A stretch of 64,000 bases of DNA from Promicromonospora soli (lineage in GTDB: Bacteria > Actinomycetota > Actinomycetes > Actinomycetales > Cellulomonadaceae), in assembly GCF_014653785.1 (NCBI RefSeq), contig NZ_BNAS01000004.1:547107-611106 (forward strand). Reading direction: 5' to 3'. Shown piece after piece: positions 61,873 through 64,000 of this stretch. Under the pieces are notes generated by a model that saw nothing but the letters and a program-made list of their open reading frames with translations, was not told the origin of the DNA and did not search any database. Position 1 is the first letter of the stretch. Each line of letters opens with the position of its first letter. A program made the position numbers and the translations under genes.

Positions 61873-63201
61873 GTGCAGCGTAGCGATCGAGCCCCTGGTC
61901 CAGTCGAGCACACCGCCCCGCGCCTCGCCCAACGCCGTGCGGCGGCGCCCACAGCGGTGGTCGCGACCGCGGTTCTCGCCCTGACCGCGTGCGGGCCCGG
62001 CCCGGACGGGGGCCTGGAGCGCTCGGACGCGGAGCGGGTCGTCGTGGTGCCTGCCGACGCGCCCGCGAGCGCCGATGCCGTCGCGGCGACGGAGGAGCTG
62101 GGCCTGCTTGCGCTGCGCACGGCGGCCGAGCCGGACGAGAACGCCCTGGTCTCCCCCGCATCCCTGAGCTTCGCGCTGGCCCTGCTGGCCGAGGGCGCGC
62201 GCGGCGAGACGGCCGCGTCCCTGGATGCGGCGCTCGGCGCCTCGAGCCAGGACCGCACCTCCGCCTACAACGCGCTGCAGGGCACGCTCGCGGCGCACGA
62301 CGGCGATCCCGGCGTCGCGCAGGACGACGAGCTGCCCGAGAAGCCCTTGCTGCACCTGGCGAACCAGGCGGTGCTCGACGACCAGCTCTCCGTCGAGCAG
62401 GACTACCTCGACGCGCTCGCGTCCGCGTTCGACGCCGGCGTCCAGCGCACCGACCTGGGCAGCGGCGAGGGCAAGAAGGTCCTGGACGCCTGGGTGAACC
62501 ACCACACGGGCGGCCTGATCGAGGAGTCGGCGATCCAGCCCGAACCGTCGTTGCGCCTGGTGCTGCAGAACGCGATACTGCTCGCCGCCCGCTGGGAGAT
62601 CCCGTTCGAGGAGCACGCCACCAGCGACGAGGACTTCACCGGTCCCGCCGGTACGGAGCCCACGGAGATGCTGCACGGCACGCAGTCCTTGGCCTACGCG
62701 ACCCGCGGCGAGTGGGCCGCCGTCCGGCTCCCCTACGCCGACGCGTTCCACGCGGACGTGCTCCTGCCGCCGGCAGGCACCGATCCGTCGGAGGTCACGC
62801 CCGGGCAGCTGACCGCCCTCATCCAGGCCCTCGACGCCGAGGAGCCGCAGACCGTCGAGCTGGCGATGCCGACCCTTGAGCTCGAGCCGCCCATCCTCGA
62901 CCTGGCCCCGACGCTGGAGGAGGCGGGCCTAGGCGGCCTGTACGAGGCCCCGGACCTGTCCGGCATCAGCACCACCCAGTCGCTCTTCCTGAGCCAGGCG
63001 ATGCAACAGGCCTACCTGAGCCTGGACGAGGAGGGCACCGTCGCGGCCGCCGTCACCGAACTGGGCATGGCGGAGAGCGCCGCCGCGCCTGACGAGTCTG
63101 CGGTCCAGATGACCGTCGACCGCCCCTACCTGCTGCGGATCGCCCACACCGAGACCGAGCTCCCCCTCTTCCTGGCGGCCGTGCGCAGCCCGCAGCACTG
63201 A
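61873..63201 (+). CDS. Serpin-family lipoprotein
   Basis: Serine-protease-inhibitor fold protein of 442 residues, predicted to be exported and lipid-anchored at Cys40 (lipobox LTAC). Serpin blocks are ENALVSPASLSFALALLAEG, LLHLANQAVLDDQ, LVLQNAILLAARWEIPFEE, WAAVRLPYADAFHADVLLPP and the end RPYLLRIAHTETELPLFLAA. The reactive-centre hinge is EEGTVAAAVTELG, with small residues as in inhibitory serpins. The loop continues MAESAAAPDESAVQ, so the scissile bond probably lies among Met, Ala and Ser. GTG 61873 follows AGGAGGA. Likely protects the surface from host, prey or own proteases. Confidence 0.9.
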   Translation: MQRSDRAPGPVEHTAPRLAQRRAAAPTAVVATAVLALTACGPGPDGGLERSDAERVVVVPADAPASADAVAATEELGLLALRTAAEPDENALVSPASLSFALALLAEGARGETAASLDAALGASSQDRTSAYNALQGTLAAHDGDPGVAQDDELPEKPLLHLANQAVLDDQLSVEQDYLDALASAFDAGVQRTDLGSGEGKKVLDAWVNHHTGGLIEESAIQPEPSLRLVLQNAILLAARWEIPFEEHATSDEDFTGPAGTEPTEMLHGTQSLAYATRGEWAAVRLPYADAFHADVLLPPAGTDPSEVTPGQLTALIQALDAEEPQTVELAMPTLELEPPILDLAPTLEEAGLGGLYEAPDLSGISTTQSLFLSQAMQQAYLSLDEEGTVAAAVTELGMAESAAAPDESAVQMTVDRPYLLRIAHTETELPLFLAAVRSPQH

Positions 63202-63212
63202 CGCATGTCCCC

Positions 63213-63268
63213 GCGCCCCGCGCCCGCGGGCGCGGGGCGCGCGCGGGCGCGGGGCGCGCGCGGGCGCC
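63213..63268. repeat. GC-only palindrome and tandem repeats
   Basis: A perfect 28-base palindrome (63213-63240) overlaps 2.4 copies of a 17-base tandem unit, GGGCGCGGGGCGCGCGC, running from 63228 to 63268. It lies 12 bp after the serpin stop and probably terminates it. The tandem part could vary in copy number or be an assembly weak point. Confidence 0.7.
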
Positions 63269-63369
63269 GTCAACCATTGACCCGGGCATCCAGCGCCAGT
63301 ACCGTGCGAGACAAAACGGGTGAAACCGTATCTTGTGCGGCCGATCCCCCGAGCACGAGGAGGTGCTCC

Positions 63370-64000
63370 GTGGCGCTGTCGTTCCTCGACCGCGAGCACA
63401 CGGTGGCGAAGCCCGGCTACAGCAGGTGGCTCATCCCGCCGGCGGCGCTCGCCATCCATCTGTGCATCGGCCAGGCGTATGCCACCAGCGTGTACAAGAA
63501 CGCGCTGGTCGCCCACTTCGAGTCGAGCCTCACGGCGATCGGCGTCATCTTCTCGATCGCGATCGTCATGCTCGGGCTCTCGGCGGCGGTGATGGGCACG
63601 TGGGTGGAGCGCGCCGGGCCACGCGCCGCGATGTTCACCTCCGCCTGCTTCTGGGCCTCCGGATTCCTCATCGGGGCGCTCGGCATCGCGACGTCCCAGC
63701 TGTGGCTGGTCTACCTCGGGTACGGATTCGTCGGCGGGATCGGGCTCGGCATCGGCTACATCTCGCCGGTGTCCACGCTGATCAAGTGGTTCCCGGACCG
63801 GCCGGGCCTGGCTACCGGCATGGCGATCATGGGGTTCGGCGGCGGCGCGCTCGTCGCCTCCCCGCTGTCCCGGCAGCTGATGGCCTTCTACGACAGCGGG
63901 TACGACCCCTCGGACTCCACCTCCGTGGCCTCCGGCGGTGCCGTCACCTCACTCTTCGTCACCCTGGGCATCGCGTACTTCCTCGTGATGATGCTGGGCG
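63370..64000 (+). CDS. OFA-family MFS transporter (partial, cut by window end)
   Basis: First 210 residues of a major facilitator. GTG 63370 follows GAGGAGG. The start is YSRWLIPPAALAIHLCIGQAYATSVYK, the oxalate/formate antiporter family opening, followed by helices FSIAIVMLGLSAAVMGTWVE and LVYLGYGFVGGIGLGIGYIS, and the loop STLIKWFPDRPGLATGMAIM typical of the group. The gene continues beyond 64000. Substrate is probably a small carboxylate but cannot be fixed. Confidence 0.9.
   Translation, partial: MALSFLDREHTVAKPGYSRWLIPPAALAIHLCIGQAYATSVYKNALVAHFESSLTAIGVIFSIAIVMLGLSAAVMGTWVERAGPRAAMFTSACFWASGFLIGALGIATSQLWLVYLGYGFVGGIGLGIGYISPVSTLIKWFPDRPGLATGMAIMGFGGGALVASPLSRQLMAFYDSGYDPSDSTSVASGGAVTSLFVTLGIAYFLVMMLG

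Overview
The window is high-GC, gene-dense actinobacterial chromosome. An Orn-type oligoribonuclease, a trHbO haemoglobin, a PknG kinase with redox zinc motif, an EttA, GTG and ATGA/GTGA-coupled starts, and secreted arabinan enzymes with AbfB domains point to Micrococcales, probably near Promicromonosporaceae or Cellulomonadaceae (inference; no rRNA is present). I see no prophage, transposase, CRISPR array or rRNA operon.

Layout. 1-6.7 kb holds metabolic genes (malQ, an MscS channel, a lone PTS EIIB, glbO, tesB, a second thioesterase). 6.7-18.5 kb is almost entirely minus strand: two collinear copies of a two-gene, dynamin-like membrane GTPase module flank a tandem pair of aminoglycoside-phosphotransferase-fold proteins that lack the catalytic Asp, then ettA and an ssb paralogue. 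18.5-24.4 kb is an accessory arabinan-degradation cluster: two LacI-type operators, the wreck of a GH127-AbfB gene whose catalytic domain is deleted, and three secreted GH43-AbfB proteins, each followed by a strong hairpin. It ends at the 3' side of a tRNA-Arg gene.

24.4-33.1 kb is mixed: a TPR membrane protein, an AlkZ-like winged-helix protein, a VOC protein, an ATP-dependent DNA ligase, a cytochrome P450 lacking the ExxR arginine, a sulfotransferase and a tandem P-loop kinase-like protein. 33.3-38.5 kb is a four-gene oligopeptide-type ABC importer.

38.76-51.04 kb is the most notable locus: ten co-directional genes, most with overlapping stop and start codons. They encode TelA, a small protein, a CbxX-type AAA+ ATPase, a four-TM GlnX-like sensor, a GlnH-like glutamate-binding lipoprotein, a helical protein, the kinase PknG, a PP2C phosphatase, a VWA protein and an FHA protein. 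The kinase, phosphatase and FHA protein all carry N-terminal zinc ribbons. It reads as an extracellular amino-acid sensor joined in one transcription unit to kinase, phosphatase, phospho-reader and AAA/VWA/TelA effectors.

51-64 kb holds two tiny basic ORFs, orn, tRNA-His, an ATP-grasp enzyme, a divergent glycine-betaine/choline-type ABC system whose binding protein looks circularly permuted, a flavoprotein disulfide reductase, tex, a lipoprotein serpin and a truncated OFA-family MFS transporter. Two families of dispersed palindromes (33.2/51.8 kb and 8.1/57.5 kb) are also present.
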